DNA of 64,000 bases from Neoarius graeffei. Taxonomy: Eukaryota; Chordata; Actinopteri; Siluriformes; Ariidae. The stretch spans positions 39,200,443 to 39,264,442 of the forward strand of contig NC_083571.1 in assembly GCF_027579695.1 (NCBI RefSeq), given 5' to 3'. The notes under the pieces were generated by a model. That model was not told the DNA's origin and searched no databases. It saw only the letters and a list, made by a program, of their open reading frames with translations. Shown piece after piece: positions 44,450 to 56,342 of the stretch (the first letter of the stretch is position 1; each line of letters begins with the position of its first letter). Made by a program: the position numbers and the translations under genes.

Positions 44450-46050
44450 ACAACACCGATTCCAAAAAATGTGGGACAAAGTACAAATTGTAAATAAAAA
44501 CTGAATGCAATAATTTACAAATCTCAAAAACTGATATTGTATTCACAATAGAACATAGACAACATATCAAATGTCGAAAGTGAGACATTTTGAAATTTCA
44601 TGCCAAATATTGGCTCATTTGAAATTTCATGACAGCAACACATCGCAAAAAAGTTGGGACGGGGCAATAAGAGTTTGGAAAAGTTAAAGGTACAAAAAAG
44701 GAACAGCTGGAGGACCAAATTGCAACTCATTAGGTCAATTGGCAATAGGTCATTAACATGACTGGGTATAAAAAGAGCATCTTGGAGTGGCAGCGGCTCT
44801 CAGAAGTAAAGATGGGAAGAGGATCACCAATCCCCCTAATTCTGCACCAACAAATAGTGAAGCAATATCAGAAAGGAGTTCGGCAGTGTAAAATTGCAAA
44901 GAGTTTGAACATATCATCATCTACAGTGCATAATATCATCAAAAGATTCAGAGAATCTGGAAGAAACTCTGTGCGTAAGGGTCAAGGCTGGAAAACCATA
45001 CTGGGTGCCCATGATCTTTGGGCCCTTAGACGGCACTGCATCACATACAGGCATGCTTCTGTATTGGAAATCACAAAATGGGCTCAGGAATATTTCCAGA
45101 GAACATTATCTGTGAACACAATTCACCGTGCCATCCACTGTTGCCAGCTAAAACTCTATAGTTCAAAGAAGAAGCCTTATCTAAACATGATCCAGAAGCA
45201 CAGACATCTTCTCTGGGCCAAGGCTCATTTAAAATGGACTGTGGCAAAGTGGAAAACTGTTCTGTGGTCAGACAAATCAAAATTTGAAGTTCTTTATGGA
45301 AATCAGGGACGCTGTGTCATTCGGACTAAAGAGGAGAAGGACGACCCAAGTTGTTATCAGCGCTCAGTTCAGAAGCCTGCATCTCTGATGGTATGGGGTT
45401 GCATTAGTGCATGTGACATGGGCAGCTTACACATCTGGAAAGACACCATCAATGCTGAAAGGTATATCCATGTTCTAGAGCAACATATGCTCCCATCCAG
45501 ACAACGTCTCTTTCAGGGAAGACCTTGCATTTTCCAACATGACAATGCCAAACCACATACTGCATCAATTACAGCATCATGACTGCATAGAAGAAGGGTC
45601 TGGGTACTGAACTGGCCAGCCTGCAGTCCAGATCTTTCACCCATAGAAAACATTTGGCGCATCATAAAACGGAAGATACGACAAAAACGACCTAAGACAG
45701 TTGAGCAACTTGAATCCTACATTAGACAAGAATGGGTTAACATTCCTATCCCTAAACTTGAGCAACTTGTCTCCTCAGTCCCCAGACATTTACAGACTTT
45801 TGTAAAGAGAAAAGCGGATGTCTCACAGTGGTAAACATGGCCTTGTCCCAACTTTTTTGAGATGTGTTGTTGTCATGAAATTTAAAATCACCTAATTTTT
45901 CTCTTTAAATGATACATTTTCTCAGTTTAAACATTTGATATGTCATCTATGTTCTATTCTGAATAAAATATGGAATTTTGAAACTTCCACATCATTGCAT
46001 TCCATTTTTATTTACAATTTGTACTTTGTCCCAACTTTTTTGGAATCGGG

Positions 46051-46057
<7 letters not shown>
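44450..46057 (+). mobile_element. Tc1/mariner-family transposon with nearly open transposase
   Basis: Inverted ends: left CACCGATTCCAAAAAATG TGGGAC and, on the right, the complement CCCCGATTCCAAAAAAG TTGGGAC, with arms of over 100 bp (both continue AAAGTACAAATTGTAAATA). TA-rich sequence flanks both ends, so the exact TA duplication is ambiguous. Confidence 0.9.
44812..45834 (+). pseudogene. Tc1-family transposase with one premature stop
   Basis: The ATG at 44812 begins [18 protein letters not shown]. The helix-turn-helix follows ([18 protein letters not shown]), then the catalytic DD34E region: Asp in [10 protein letters not shown], Asp in [10 protein letters not shown], and Glu in LSPIENIW. 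The only break in 341 codons is an in-frame TGA at 45580-45582, after PHTASITAS, where related transposases have Trp; the same frame continues to TAA/W* at 45832-45834. The length and motif set match full-length transposases of this group. The product would cut and paste DNA at TA; as it stands it is truncated before the Glu. Confidence 0.93.

Positions 46058-46116
<59 letters not shown>
46058..46116. repeat. (TA)n microsatellite
   Basis: About 29 TA units abutting the right end of the Tc1-family element. Confidence 0.95.
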
Positions 46117-46121
<5 letters not shown>

Positions 46122-46179
46122 ACATAATGGCATATAAGCACAAACACAGTAAGGTGCAGAGTGTGAGTCCAAGTCTGGA

Positions 46180-46964
46180 TCAGGCCTCCAGCAGAGCTTT
46201 TACAGCCCTGGGGAAGAAGCTATTTTGGTGTCTTGCTGTTTGTGACTTTATGACCCTAAGCCTGCCAGAGGGAAGGGTGTCAAAAAGACATTGTCTGAGG
46301 TGAGTGCAGTCAGTCCTAATCTTTGTGGCTCTGTTTCTCAGCCTGGCAGAGTAGATCTGTTCCACGGATTGGAGAGGGGCACCAGTGATTTTTAGATGCA
46401 GTCCTGATGACCCGCTGCAGATCTTTCCTCTCCTCTGAAGTGCAGCTGGAGAGCCACACTATGCATCCATAGCTCAGAACACTTTGTATGGTGCACTGGT
46501 AGAAGTTGGTGAGGAGCTTCTGTGAGAGCCCAGTTTTCCTCAGGGATCGCAGGAAGAAGGGTCTCTGCTGGGCCTTCTTCACCATCTCTCTGGTGTTCAC
46601 TCCCCATGTCAGGTCCTCTGAGAGGTGAACACTGAGGTACTTGAAGCTCCTCACCTGTTCCACCTCCTCCCAGAGATCACCAGGTTGGCATTTGTTTTAT
46701 CCGTCATTTTCTGAAGTCAATGACAAGCTACTTTGTTTTGTTGGTGTTGAGGAGCAAGTTCTTGTTCTGACACCAAGATGTGAGGGCCTGAACTTCATCT
46801 CTGTAGGCTGCCTCATCACTGTTGGTTATCAACCCCACCACAGCTGTGTCATCTGCAAACTTGTATATTTGGTTTAAGTTATGAATGGGAAAACAGTCCT
46901 GTGTGAAGAGTGAGTAAAGGAGTGGACTAAGAACACAGCCTTGGGGGCTGCCAGTGTTTATTTT
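46180..46964 (-). pseudogene. LINE-B reverse transcriptase, C-terminal part
   Basis: Minus-strand readings: [16 protein letters not shown] and the catalytic FADDTAVVGL (about 46830-46860), then FFLRSLRKTGLSQKLL and FYQCTIQSVLSYGCIVW, and LFDTLPSGRLRV near the end. The frame shifts near 46660 and 46320. It resumes beyond LINE-C at 50481. Confidence 0.85.
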
Positions 46965-46969
46965 CCAAG

Positions 46970-48042
46970 ATGGCGGCACGTACACATGCAGTGGCTCCTC
47001 TCCGTCCTGACAGAACGGTGTTTTCGTGTTTTCTGTGTTTTAAAACAGCATGTATCTGTTCATCTTTGTCCTGTCCATCAGTCTTAAGGCGCACATACTC
47101 CCGTGAGTTTCTGCTTGACATCCGCAGAACTATATTCACAGATATAAATCCAGTGGACGCGGAAGTGCTACGCGACTACGGTTTGCTCCGGAGACCTGCT
47201 CAACCACCGACCCCCACTCCTGCATCCATCCCACAGTAAAAGCACCACAGGCAGAACATGTGGAAGCAGAAGAGGGGCAAGCGCGGAGGTATCCAGGCTA
47301 GGCTAGCAGCTAGCCCTCACCGGCCGGCTATCCCTACCATCACTCTGGCCAACATACGCTCACTGGACAACAAGCTGGATTATGTTTGCCTGCTCCGCTC
47401 ATCTTCCAAGTCTGTGAGTGAGTGTTGTGTCCTCGTATTTGTGGAAACATGGCTTAACGACAGCATCCCGGACTGTGCCATTCAGCTAGCCTGGCTAACA
47501 TGCTACCGGTCAGACAGAGCGCTAGTCAAGGGGGGGGAAGACTCGCGGCGGAGGACTGTGTTTACATCAGTGATGCCTGGTGCCATGATGCTGTTGTGGT
47601 CTGCAAACATTGCTCACCACTGGTGGAGTTTATAATTATTAAGTGCCGGCCATTCTACCTGTCAAGGGAATTTACAGCCATATTGCTGGTAGCAATACAC
47701 ATCCCTCCTGGCTCCAATAACAACAGGACTAAAGCACTGAATGAACTCTATCAGCACATCAGTGAGCAGCAGACAGCCCACCCAGATGCTTTCCTCATCC
47801 TGGCTGGGGATTTCAACCATGCAAACCCCAAGAGCATGTTTCCAAAACTCTATGGACATATCAACTTTCCCACACGTGGAAACAATACTCTAGACAATGT
47901 TTACACCATGCATAAAAACGCCTACAAAGCCCTCCCCCTCCCCCACCTTGGGGCCTCAGATCACTCCACTGTTATGCTAATGCCTGCATACAGGCCGCTG
48001 GTTAAATTCACCAAACCAGCTACAAAACAGATACATGTGTGA
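46970..48042 (+). pseudogene. LINE-C N-terminal region and endonuclease
   Basis: The first part (46970-47239) is a short N-terminal stretch with FLLDIRRTIFTDI. The APE-type endonuclease follows: ITLANIRSLDNKLDYV, FVETWLND, FLILAGDFNHANPK and GASDHSTVML, the last two holding the GDFN and SDH catalytic motifs. Frameshifts near 47250 and 47520 break it. Confidence 0.87.
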
Positions 48043-48176
48043 CCAGAGAGGTCCTCAGAGGCACTCCAGGACGGTTTTTCCACCACTAACTGGAGCATGT
48101 TCAGACAGGCGGCCACTTACAACACCACCACAGATCTCCAGGAGTACACGGAGACCATCACTGACTACATGAAGAA

Positions 48177-50034
48177 GTGCAGGATGACGTTACAGTCACC
48201 AGAACCATCTCCATTCAGGCCAATCAGAAGCCATGGCTGACAGGGGAAGTCCACAGGCTCCTGAGGGCTCGGAACGCTGCCTTCAGAGCTGGGGATGAGG
48301 TGGGCCTGAGGACAGCTAGGGCCAACCTGTCACGAGGCATCAGGGTGGCCAAGAGACAGTATTCCAGGAACATTGCTGACTACTTCAATGACAGCAGAGA
48401 CACCAGGAACCTGTGGCGGGGGATTCAGACCATCACAGACTACAAGCCCTCGCCGCAGACCTGTGATAACTCCACCTCTCTGCTGAATCAGTTGAACAAC
48501 TTCTTCACTCGCTTTGAGACAGACAACAGCACCACGGCACAGAAAACCCCACCACCTCCCGGCGACCAGGTGTTGACGCTGTCCCCAGACAGCATGAGGA
48601 GAGCTCTCAGGATGACAAATGCACAGAAAGCCCCAGGTCCTGAAAACATTCCTGGTCATGTCCTGAGAGACTGTGCTGAGGAGCTCACAGATGTCTTTAC
48701 AGACATCTTCAACATCTCGTTGAGCCAGGCTGTTGTCCCATGTGCCTCAAAGCCACCACCATCATCCTGGTCCCAAAGAAGCCGTCTCCCTCCTGCTTCA
48801 ATGACCACCACCCGGTCGCACTCACTCGCATCCTCATGAAGTGCTTTGAGCGGCTAGTCATGCAGCATATCAAGTCTGCCCTCCCCTTGCCCTGGACCCT
48901 TTCCAGTTTGCATATCAGTCCAACCGTTCGACCAATGATGCCATCTCCACTGCCCTCCACTTAGCCCTCACCCACCTGGAGACAAAAGACTCGTACATCA
49001 GAATGCTGTTCATAGACTTTAGCTCAGCATTCAACACAATCATTCCTCAGCAGCTCATTCATAAACTGGACTAGCTGGGACTCAACACCTCCCTGTGCAA
49101 CTGGCTGCTGGACTTCCTGACGGGGAGACCACAGGCTGTATGGGTCGGCAGCAACTCCTCCAGCACCATCACATTGAACACGGGGGCCCCCCAAGGATGT
49201 GTGCTGAGCCCCCTCCTCTTCATTCTACTGACCCATGACTGCACACCAACATCCAGCTCTAATCTCTTCATTAAGTCTGCAGATGACACAACTGTGGTGG
49301 GTCTCATCAGCAATGGTGATGAGACAATCTACAGGAGTGAGGTGAGCCGCTTGGCCATGTGGTGCAAGGACAACAATCTCCACCTGAATGTGGAGAAGAC
49401 AAAGGAGATTGTTGTGGACTTTAGGAGAGCGCACACCCAGCATGCTCCACTATCTATCAACAGTGCTACAGTGGAGAGGGCGAGCAGCACCAGATTTCTG
49501 GGTGTGCACATCTCTGAAGACCTGTCCTGGAGCAACAACACCACATCACTGGCCAAAAAAGCCCAACAGCGTCTGTACTTCCTCTGGAAACTGAGGAGAG
49601 CAAGAGTCCCGGCCCCCATCATGCACACATTCTACAGAGGCACCATAGAGAACATCCTGACCAGCTGCATCACCATGTGGTATGGCGCCTGCACTGTGTC
49701 CTGCTGCAAGACTCTGCAGCGCATCGTGAGAGCAGCTGAGAGGATCATTGGTGTCTCTCTCCCTTCTCTTATGGAAATCTATAACTCCCGCCTCACCCGC
49801 AAAGCCATCAGGATTGCACGTGACCCCACTCACCCATCTCACAGCCTCTTCAGCCTGCTGCCATCGGGGAGGAGACTGCGGAGTCTCCGGGCCAAAACCA
49901 GCAGGCTCGAGGACAGTTTCTTTCACCAGGTGGTCAGGAGGCTCAACTCCCTCCCTGTTCTGCCCCTCCTCCCCCCTGTGCCCCCTGCCACAGATTCTGC
50001 CCACACACGCCCCTGCCCCCCCTTCAGCATCTGA
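48177..50034 (+). pseudogene. LINE-C reverse transcriptase
   Basis: Motifs in order: [64 protein letters not shown], the catalytic [10 protein letters not shown] (Y/F replaced by Ser, about 49276-49305), [15 protein letters not shown] and [15 protein letters not shown]. Frameshifts lie near 48740 and 48960, and an in-frame TAG near 49071. From 49174 to 50034 the frame is open. Confidence 0.88.
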
Positions 50035-50246
50035 CATTTCACCCTCACAGTTCCCCCCCAACACACACGCACACACGCGCGTGCGCGTGTGCACACACAC
50101 ACACACACACACAACATTCATTTACACACTGAATTTAGGGACTGCATATTTCACTTTACCTTGCTCATTTGCACTATTCCACACTACCTCACCTTAACAG
50201 CTATTAGTTTATTGTTTATACTGCTTATTTCAGTTGCTCCAATTTA

Positions 50247-50283
<37 letters not shown>

Positions 50284-50480
50284 GAGTGTTTAGAGTGTTT
50301 AGTCTATGTCTATTTCTTATCTAGAGTGTTTATACTGTTTATATTGTTTATTTCAATTATTCTATTTTTATTTATTGCATTGCCTGTTTGCACTGTGGGT
50401 CAGAGAGGACTGAAATTTCATCTGTGCTGTATGTTGAGCATGTATAGCATATTTGACAATAAAGCTGACTTGACTTGACT
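50035..50480 (+). other. LINE-C 3' UTR with microsatellites
   Basis: Contains CA and TG tracts (50093-50113, 50248-50272) and the AATAAAGCTGACTTGAC end. No coding. Confidence 0.7.
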
Positions 50481-51257
50481 TAAGATGGTGTTGGATGAGA
50501 TGAGGTCTCCAAGTCTCACATGCTATGGTCTGTTGGAGAGAAAGTCTTTAATCCAGCTACAGAGGTGGTGGTCCAGGCCCAGAGACAGCAGCTTGTTGAC
50601 CAGCTTGCTCGGACTGACAGTGTTGAAAGCCGAGCTGAAGTCAACGAACAGTATCCTCACATAGGTGTCAGGGTTCTCCAGGTGAGTCAGTACAGTGTGG
50701 AGCATGAGGGAGATGGTGTCTTCAGTGCACCTGTTGGATTTTTAAGCAAACTGGTACTGGTCCAGGTCAGCAGGGATGGAGGCTTTGATGTAGCTCATCA
50801 CCAGTCTTTTAAAGCAGTTCATGATCATCGGTGTTAGTACAACAGGCTGATAATCATTCAAGCATTTGACTGTTGAGCGCTTTGGGATAGGGATGATGGT
50901 TGCAACTTTAAAGCAGGAGGGAACTATGGCCTCCTTCAGTGACTATGTCAGTGAAAACAGCTGCCAGTTGGTGTGCACATGCTTTTTAGAGCATGTCCCG
51001 GGACTCCGTCCGGACCAGTTGCCTTCTTGCCATTGATGTTGAGCAGGGCCTGCTTAACTTTGTACTGGTGCAATACCATTGGATGTCTCTCTTTCTGAGG
51101 GGGGCTGGAGGTGTGTGAAGGACATTGACTGTGGGTGAGGGATGCTGGGGATGGCTCATTCATGTTGGTAGTGTTACTGTCAAAACGGGAGAAGAAGACA
51201 TTCAGCTGATCAGAGAGGGAGGGGTCGACTGTAGAGGGTGGGCAGGGGTTCTGTCTG
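50481..51257 (-). pseudogene. LINE-B reverse transcriptase, N-terminal part
   Basis: Minus-strand readings ALLNINGKKATGPDGVPG and [18 protein letters not shown] are RT motifs. Between them a decayed segment contains the [12 protein letters not shown] block. The element is truncated at 51257, so the endonuclease is absent. Confidence 0.85.
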
Positions 51258-51262
51258 TTTTA

Positions 51263-52121
51263 TGCACTTATTGGAACATCCAGACAGTAAGACATTACAA
51301 TAATCCAACCTAGATGTAACAAAAGCATGAACTAGTTTTTATGCGTCATGTAGTAACATTACATTTCTTATTTTAGCAATATTTCTGAGATGAAAGAAAA
51401 CTATCCGGGTAATATTATTGATATGAGTTTCAAATGAAAGACTTGGGTCAACAATCACTCCAAGGTCTTTTACAGCTGCACATGAAGCAACAGAAAGGCC
51501 ATCCATAGTTACTGTGTAATCAGAAAACCTACTTCTAGCTGCATGTGGTCCTAGTACAAGTACTTGTATCTTGTCAGAGTTAAGCAGAAGGAAGTTCATG
51601 AGCATCCAGTGTCTAATGTCCTTTACACATTCCTCAATTTTATTAAGCTGGTGTCTCTCATCTGGTTTTGCAGAAACATACAACTGTGTGTCATCAGCAT
51701 AACAGTGGAAACTAATACCATGCTTGCAAATAATATCACCCAGAGGTAACATATTTAAAGAAAAAAGCAGTAGGCCTAAGACAGAACCTTGTGGAAAACT
51801 TTAACCACTGCTGTCTCTGTGCTATGATGAGGTCTAAATCCTGACTGATACATTTCATGGATGTCATTCCTATGTAAATATGAGCATAACTGCTGTGCGA
51901 CAGCTTTTTCTAGGATCTTGGAGATAAAGGGGAGGTTTGATATTGGCCGATAATTGGACAGCTGACAGGGATCAAGGTCAGGTTTTTTTAATCAGGGGTT
52001 TGATAACTGCTAGTTTAAAGGATTTGGGTACATAGGCAATCCTAAGAGAAGAATTTATTATTTTTAGAAGTGGTTCAATTACTTCAGGTATTATCTGTTT
52101 GAATGGTCATGTAGGTAAATG
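51263..52121 (-). pseudogene. LINE-A reverse transcriptase
   Basis: Minus-strand motifs: SNYRPISNLPFISKILE, the catalytic [11 protein letters not shown] (about 51670-51705) and [19 protein letters not shown] deletion around 51790 removes the PQGSVLGP segment upstream of the catalytic box. Confidence 0.85.
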
Positions 52122-52129
52122 ATCTAGTA

Positions 52130-53660
52130 CAGGGCTTTTCAAAGTGTGGGGCGCGCCCCCCCCTGGGGGGCGCCAGAGTTCTTCGGGGGGGCGCAACGTG
52201 AGGAGCCTTTACCAGAGACAAAATGGATCGATTTTTTTAGTACCTAAAGCTACAGTGAGTGAGGAGACAGAGTTTGGGCCAAGCAAAAAAACCCAGAGCC
52301 TCCAGGATGTTGTGATTTGCAACTTCAGTGCAAATTCAACCAATCCCCGTGAATTCAGGGCGGTGTTACAATTATATCCAATCACCGCAACTTTCCCGCA
52401 AATTTGACCGATCGTTGGCGTCGTCTTGAGGTGACGTCAACAAACTACCTTCCGCCTTACTTCCGTGTTTACGTTCAAGAGAAGCAGCATGTGCGCAGTG
52501 TTGCCAGATTGGTTTTAAGTGCATTTTGGCGGGTTTTGAACATATTTTGGACTGGAAAACGTCAGCAGTATCTGGCAACATTGCATGATGTGCGAGTCAG
52601 TGTTTATATAGGCTTAAATTCTGTTACTGAAAGTGTGTGATGTTTACAGTGAAGCACTGTGTGCACTTTATTTTTTTTTTTACTTAATACAAGAAAGTAA
52701 TGGATGCCAACATTTTTGCCAAAATGGTATTTTATTTTCCATTGTTTAGGCAGCTTCAGCATCATACTGAGATTCTGTTCAAATTGTTTTTTTTCTTCTA
52801 TGAAGCCTGAGCCATTTATTTTATTAGTTTATAATTGTTTAATTTAGTCTTCAGGAGAGACTGCCTGCACACAGTACTAGTATTAATAGTTTTTTTTCTT
52901 ACATGAAAGCTGAGGCATTTATATTATATTTTAAGGTAACTTCATGTTGTGCTGTGAGGTTCTCTGCACTTTAACTTTTGAACCAACAGGTGCATTTGGA
53001 TAAGTAAAGCCTATTTTTCTGCATTTTTGTAGTCCTGGTAATCTTTTATATTGGTAAAGTTGTTTATAGGACCATTTCTCAGTGTCTTTGTTTTTTAATC
53101 AATAGTTTTTCAGTAATAACTTAATATTTAACATATCACTCAATTTTAATCACAAAAAGAGAAAATCGCAACAATTTCTCGCAACTTTCACTTCCTCCCG
53201 CAATGTAATCGCAACAAAAACCTAAAAAACGCCGCGACTTTCATCGCATTTTTTTTGGAAAACCCCCGCAACATCAGACATTTTAGCCAGCAACAATCAC
53301 AAAAAAGGCCCGCAGAATCCTGGGGGGACTGGAAAAAGAAGGAAGTATGACCACGATTATTTAAAGTTTGGATTTTCATGGACTGGATCTGAAGATGCTC
53401 CACTGCCACAGTGTGTTGTCTGCCAAGAGGTGCTAGCTAACGATGCTATGAGATGTTTAAAATGTGTAAAAAAAAGATGTTTTAAAAAGCACAGATGTTT
53501 AAAATGTGAAAAAGAAAAAAATAAAAATGTGTACAACAACCATTTTTTAAAAATACGAATAGAACATTAAGTATAGCAACAACAAAAATTGTAAGGGGGG
53601 CGCTGTTGTTTATTTGCTCTCCGAGGGGGGGCTGACTCTCCCACACTTTGAAAACCCCTG
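52130..53660 (+). mobile_element. hAT-like element with BED-type transposase remnant
   Basis: Perfect 8-bp duplication ATCTAGTA (52122-52129, 53661-53668). Inverted ends CAGGGCTTTTCAAAGTGTGG and (complement of the right end) CAGGGGTTTTCAAAGTGTGG, followed by G/C-rich runs. Inserted in LINE-A. Confidence 0.93.
53338..53455 (+). pseudogene. Fragment of a BED-zinc-finger hAT transposase
   Basis: Reads KYDHDYLKFGFSWTG then PQCVVCQEVLANDAM, resembling the N-terminus of ZBED-type hAT proteins (DDYL..GF, QC..C.EVLAN). The C-x2-C pair is kept; the His pair is lost in repetitive sequence of AAATGTG units. Only this fragment of the transposase remains. Confidence 0.7.
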
Positions 53661-53668
53661 ATCTAGTA

Positions 53669-54739
53669 CACAAGTTGAGGATTTTGATGCGGAGGTTCAC
53701 GAAATTAGTTAGACTTCTCTAAGGGGAGTACATTCTAATTGCTGATCTGAAACAGTTATATTGTTAACTACAGGGTTACTTAAATTGTCGGGCCTTAAAT
53801 TAGTAGTTTGACTTTTTTTTTGGATAGTTTCAATTTTATCATTGAAAAATTCATTAAGTCGTTGCTACTACATACTGCAGTTGTGCATGTGTCTATAGTG
53901 GTCTTTTTCCTGGTTAATTTTGCTACAGTATTAAATGGGAATCTAGGATTATTTTTGTTATCTTCTATTAAGGAGGAGAGATCTGCGGGCCAGACAGTGA
54001 TCCAATCAAAGTTAATAACTCTGGGAGATTATTTATAAAACTCTGTGCAGTAGTTGACGTGAATATACGTTTAATACAGTAGCATGGTGAGGTGCATATA
54101 TTATTGCTCAGACATATTTTGAATAAGATGAGATAATGATCTGAGATAACTTCAGACTGTGGAAGTGTGGCTATATATTTTCTCTATTTAACCCAAATGT
54201 TAGTATTAGATCGAGAGTGTGACCACCATTATGGGTAGGTCCTATGGCATTCTGATTAATCCCTACTGAATCTAAAATGGACACGAATGCTGTTTTCAAA
54301 GGGTCATCTGGGTTATCAAAGTGAATATTAAAATCTTCGACAACTAAAGCTTTGTCTAAGGAAATAACCAGGTCTGAGATAAAATCCACAAATTCAGAAA
54401 GAAACTCAGAATATAGCCCCAGGGCCTGTAAATAATAAGTAAAGGAATTAACTGGGTAGAATTATTTTTTGAGACTACATACATTATATTAGTATGAAGA
54501 ACTTCAAATGTAATAAATTTATAACCAGGTTTTTGTGTTACACCTAGATAGTCATTATAAATAACCATGACGCCTCCTCCTCTGCCAGTTAGATGAGGCT
54601 GGTGTATATAACTGTATCCAGGAGAACTAGCTTAATTTAATGCTATATATTCATTTGGCTTAATCCATGTTTCTGTTAAACACAGTACATTAAACTCCTG
54701 GTCAGTAATAAGTTCATTAACAATTATCAGTTTAGATGT
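53669..54739 (-). pseudogene. LINE-A endonuclease region
   Basis: The minus-strand frame near 54171-54389 reads VVEDFNIHFDNPDDP and THNGGHTLDLILT: the GDFN-type motif (decayed to EDFN) and the TH..GHTLDL motif of CR1/L2 endonucleases. Several frameshifts. Confidence 0.8.
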
Positions 54740-55110
54740 CTCATTCTCATCTCATTATCTCTAGCCACTTTATCCTGTTCTACAGGGTCGCAGGCAAGCT
54801 GGAGCCTATCCCAGCTGACTATGGGCGAAAGGCGGAGTACACCCTGGACAAGTCGCCAGGTCATCACAGGGCTGACACATAGACACGTACAACCATTCAC
54901 ACTCACATTCACACCTACAGTCAATTTAGAGTCACCAGTTAACCTAACCTGCATGTCTTTGGACTGTGGGGGAAACCGGAGCACCCGGAGGAAACCCACA
55001 CGGACACGGGGAGAATATGCAAAACCCGCCCTTGTTGGCCGCGGGGCTCGAACCCGGACCTTCTTGCTGTGAGGCGACAGCGCTAACCACTACACTACCG
55101 TGCCACCCCC
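54740..55110 (-). mobile_element. tRNA-headed SINE, copy 9
   Basis: Copy with duplication AGTTTAGA(T/C)GT (54729-54739, 55111-55121), inserted between LINE-A ORF1 and the endonuclease. Confidence 0.92.
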
Positions 55111-55369
55111 AGTTTAGACGTAAGAGATCTAATATTTTATAGCCCTACCTTTAGATCAAAGGTGCTGGCAGCAGCTGTACAGTCAGTATGATCTAATTTT
55201 ATATTGATTAGGTTACTGGAACAAACTCTCTGAGTATTGCTACTTTTTTTTGTTTAGCTTGGGGAACAGACACAGTCTCGATGTAGTGGACCCTGAGTGA
55301 TGACTCTGTGCAGCTAGCAGACAGTTGGTTTAGCCTGTTTGTCTGCTCCCTGGCCTTGGCTCTGGATTG

Positions 55370-56283
55370 TCAGAAGTTAACTAGACCTGTTCTGAGACTA
55401 TGAGTTATGCTGTAAGAAATGAGAGCAGCACCTTCCCGAGTGGGATGGATACTGTCCCGCCCTAACAGGCCAGCAGTGCCCTCAAAATTAGTCCAATTAT
55501 CTATAAAGCCCACATTGTTTTCAGAGCACCACCTGGACAACCAGCAGTTCAATGACCATAACCTGCTGTAAGCTGCATCACCGCACCACACTGGGATAGG
55601 GCCAGAGCATACTACAGCATCGCACATTGCCTTGGCTAATTTAAACACCTCTACAAAGTTACTCTTAGACACCTCAGCTAGATGAAGGCGTATATCATTA
55701 GCTCCTACATGGATAACTATCTTTGAGAACCTGTGCTTGCCTAGGACACCTATGATTACCTGCTATGTCTGGCACCCTGGCTCCCATTATACATCTGACT
55801 AAGGCTGCTGGTGCCCCTAAAGGCTGAGCTAATTTAACATGCCATATGATAGAGTCTCCTATAACCAGAGGTCTTTCAGGTTTCTCAGCGGGTGCATCAA
55901 TGAGGAGGGCAAACCTGTTCAACACGTGAATTGGAGAGGAGTGGTGCTCCTGTGGGCAAGCCTCAGGGGTAGCTTTGGCTTTACGCTTATGCTGCTGAGT
56001 CATCGCCCTGCTGTGAGGACTCTAATACCAGAGTTGGGGGATTACTAACTTCACCTAGGGCATCCAGACTTTCCCCTGCAGAAACTACACTGCTCTCATT
56101 CTGACTAACCCTCTCTAAAGTCTGGATACACACCTCCAAAGCTACAATCTTCTCCATCAGACAGCTAACTAATCGGCACTTATCACAAATAAAGCTATCA
56201 CTAGTGATGGAGGAAAAATGACTAAACATCCTGCACTCAGCGCAATGAACAAGCTGAAGGTATGCCATGATGAATGGATTCAC
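55370..56283 (-). pseudogene. LINE-A ORF1 with zinc-finger and esterase-like domain
   Basis: The start (56283 downward) has paired cysteines CAEC and CDKC, then a leucine-rich coiled-coil-like stretch. A second frame carries PLVIGDSIIWHVKLA (the G-D-S block) and a third ends RDSIHPTREGAALIS, with the D-x-x-H catalytic pair. These are blocks of an SGNH-type esterase, as found in ORF1 of some fish L2 and CR1 LINEs. Frameshifts near 56000 and 55690 break it. ORF1 normally coats the element RNA. Confidence 0.82.
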
Positions 56284-56342
56284 GTACCTTAATCAAAGAT
56301 TTGTTGATATTAAAGCAGATCCGACTAAAGCAAAAACTCATC

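Larger units (their letters stand above)
46965..50480 (+). mobile_element. LINE-C: near full-length L2-like LINE inserted in LINE-B
   Basis: Begins CCAAGATGGCGGC, a common LINE 5' start, and ends CAATAAAGCTGACTTGACTTGACT, i.e. a short TTGAC repeat tail. LINE-B coding sequence lies on either side. About 3.5 kb. The target duplication is unclear because AAGATGG occurs naturally at both junctions. Confidence 0.87.
43883..51257 (-). mobile_element. LINE-B: 5'-truncated L2-like LINE inserted in LINE-A
   Basis: A TTTTA duplication flanks it (43878-43882, 51258-51262), and LINE-A sequence is continuous across it. The 3' end on the minus strand is CAATGACAATAAAGAATC followed by (TATC)n, a typical tail. 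It contains SINE copy 8, a Tc1-family element and LINE-C. Confidence 0.87.
42571..56333 (-). mobile_element. LINE-A: near full-length L2/CR1-like LINE, interrupted three times
   Basis: Flanked by the 9-bp duplication AAACTCATC (42562-42570, 56334-56342), within the gypsy-3 integrase. On the minus strand it runs ORF1 (56283 to about 55370), endonuclease and RT (about 54600 to 51263), and ORF2 end/3' UTR (43882 to 42571), ending in a (CTTGA)n-type tail. Removing LINE-B, a hAT-like element and a SINE leaves about 4.5 kb, close to a complete element of this type. Confidence 0.9.
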
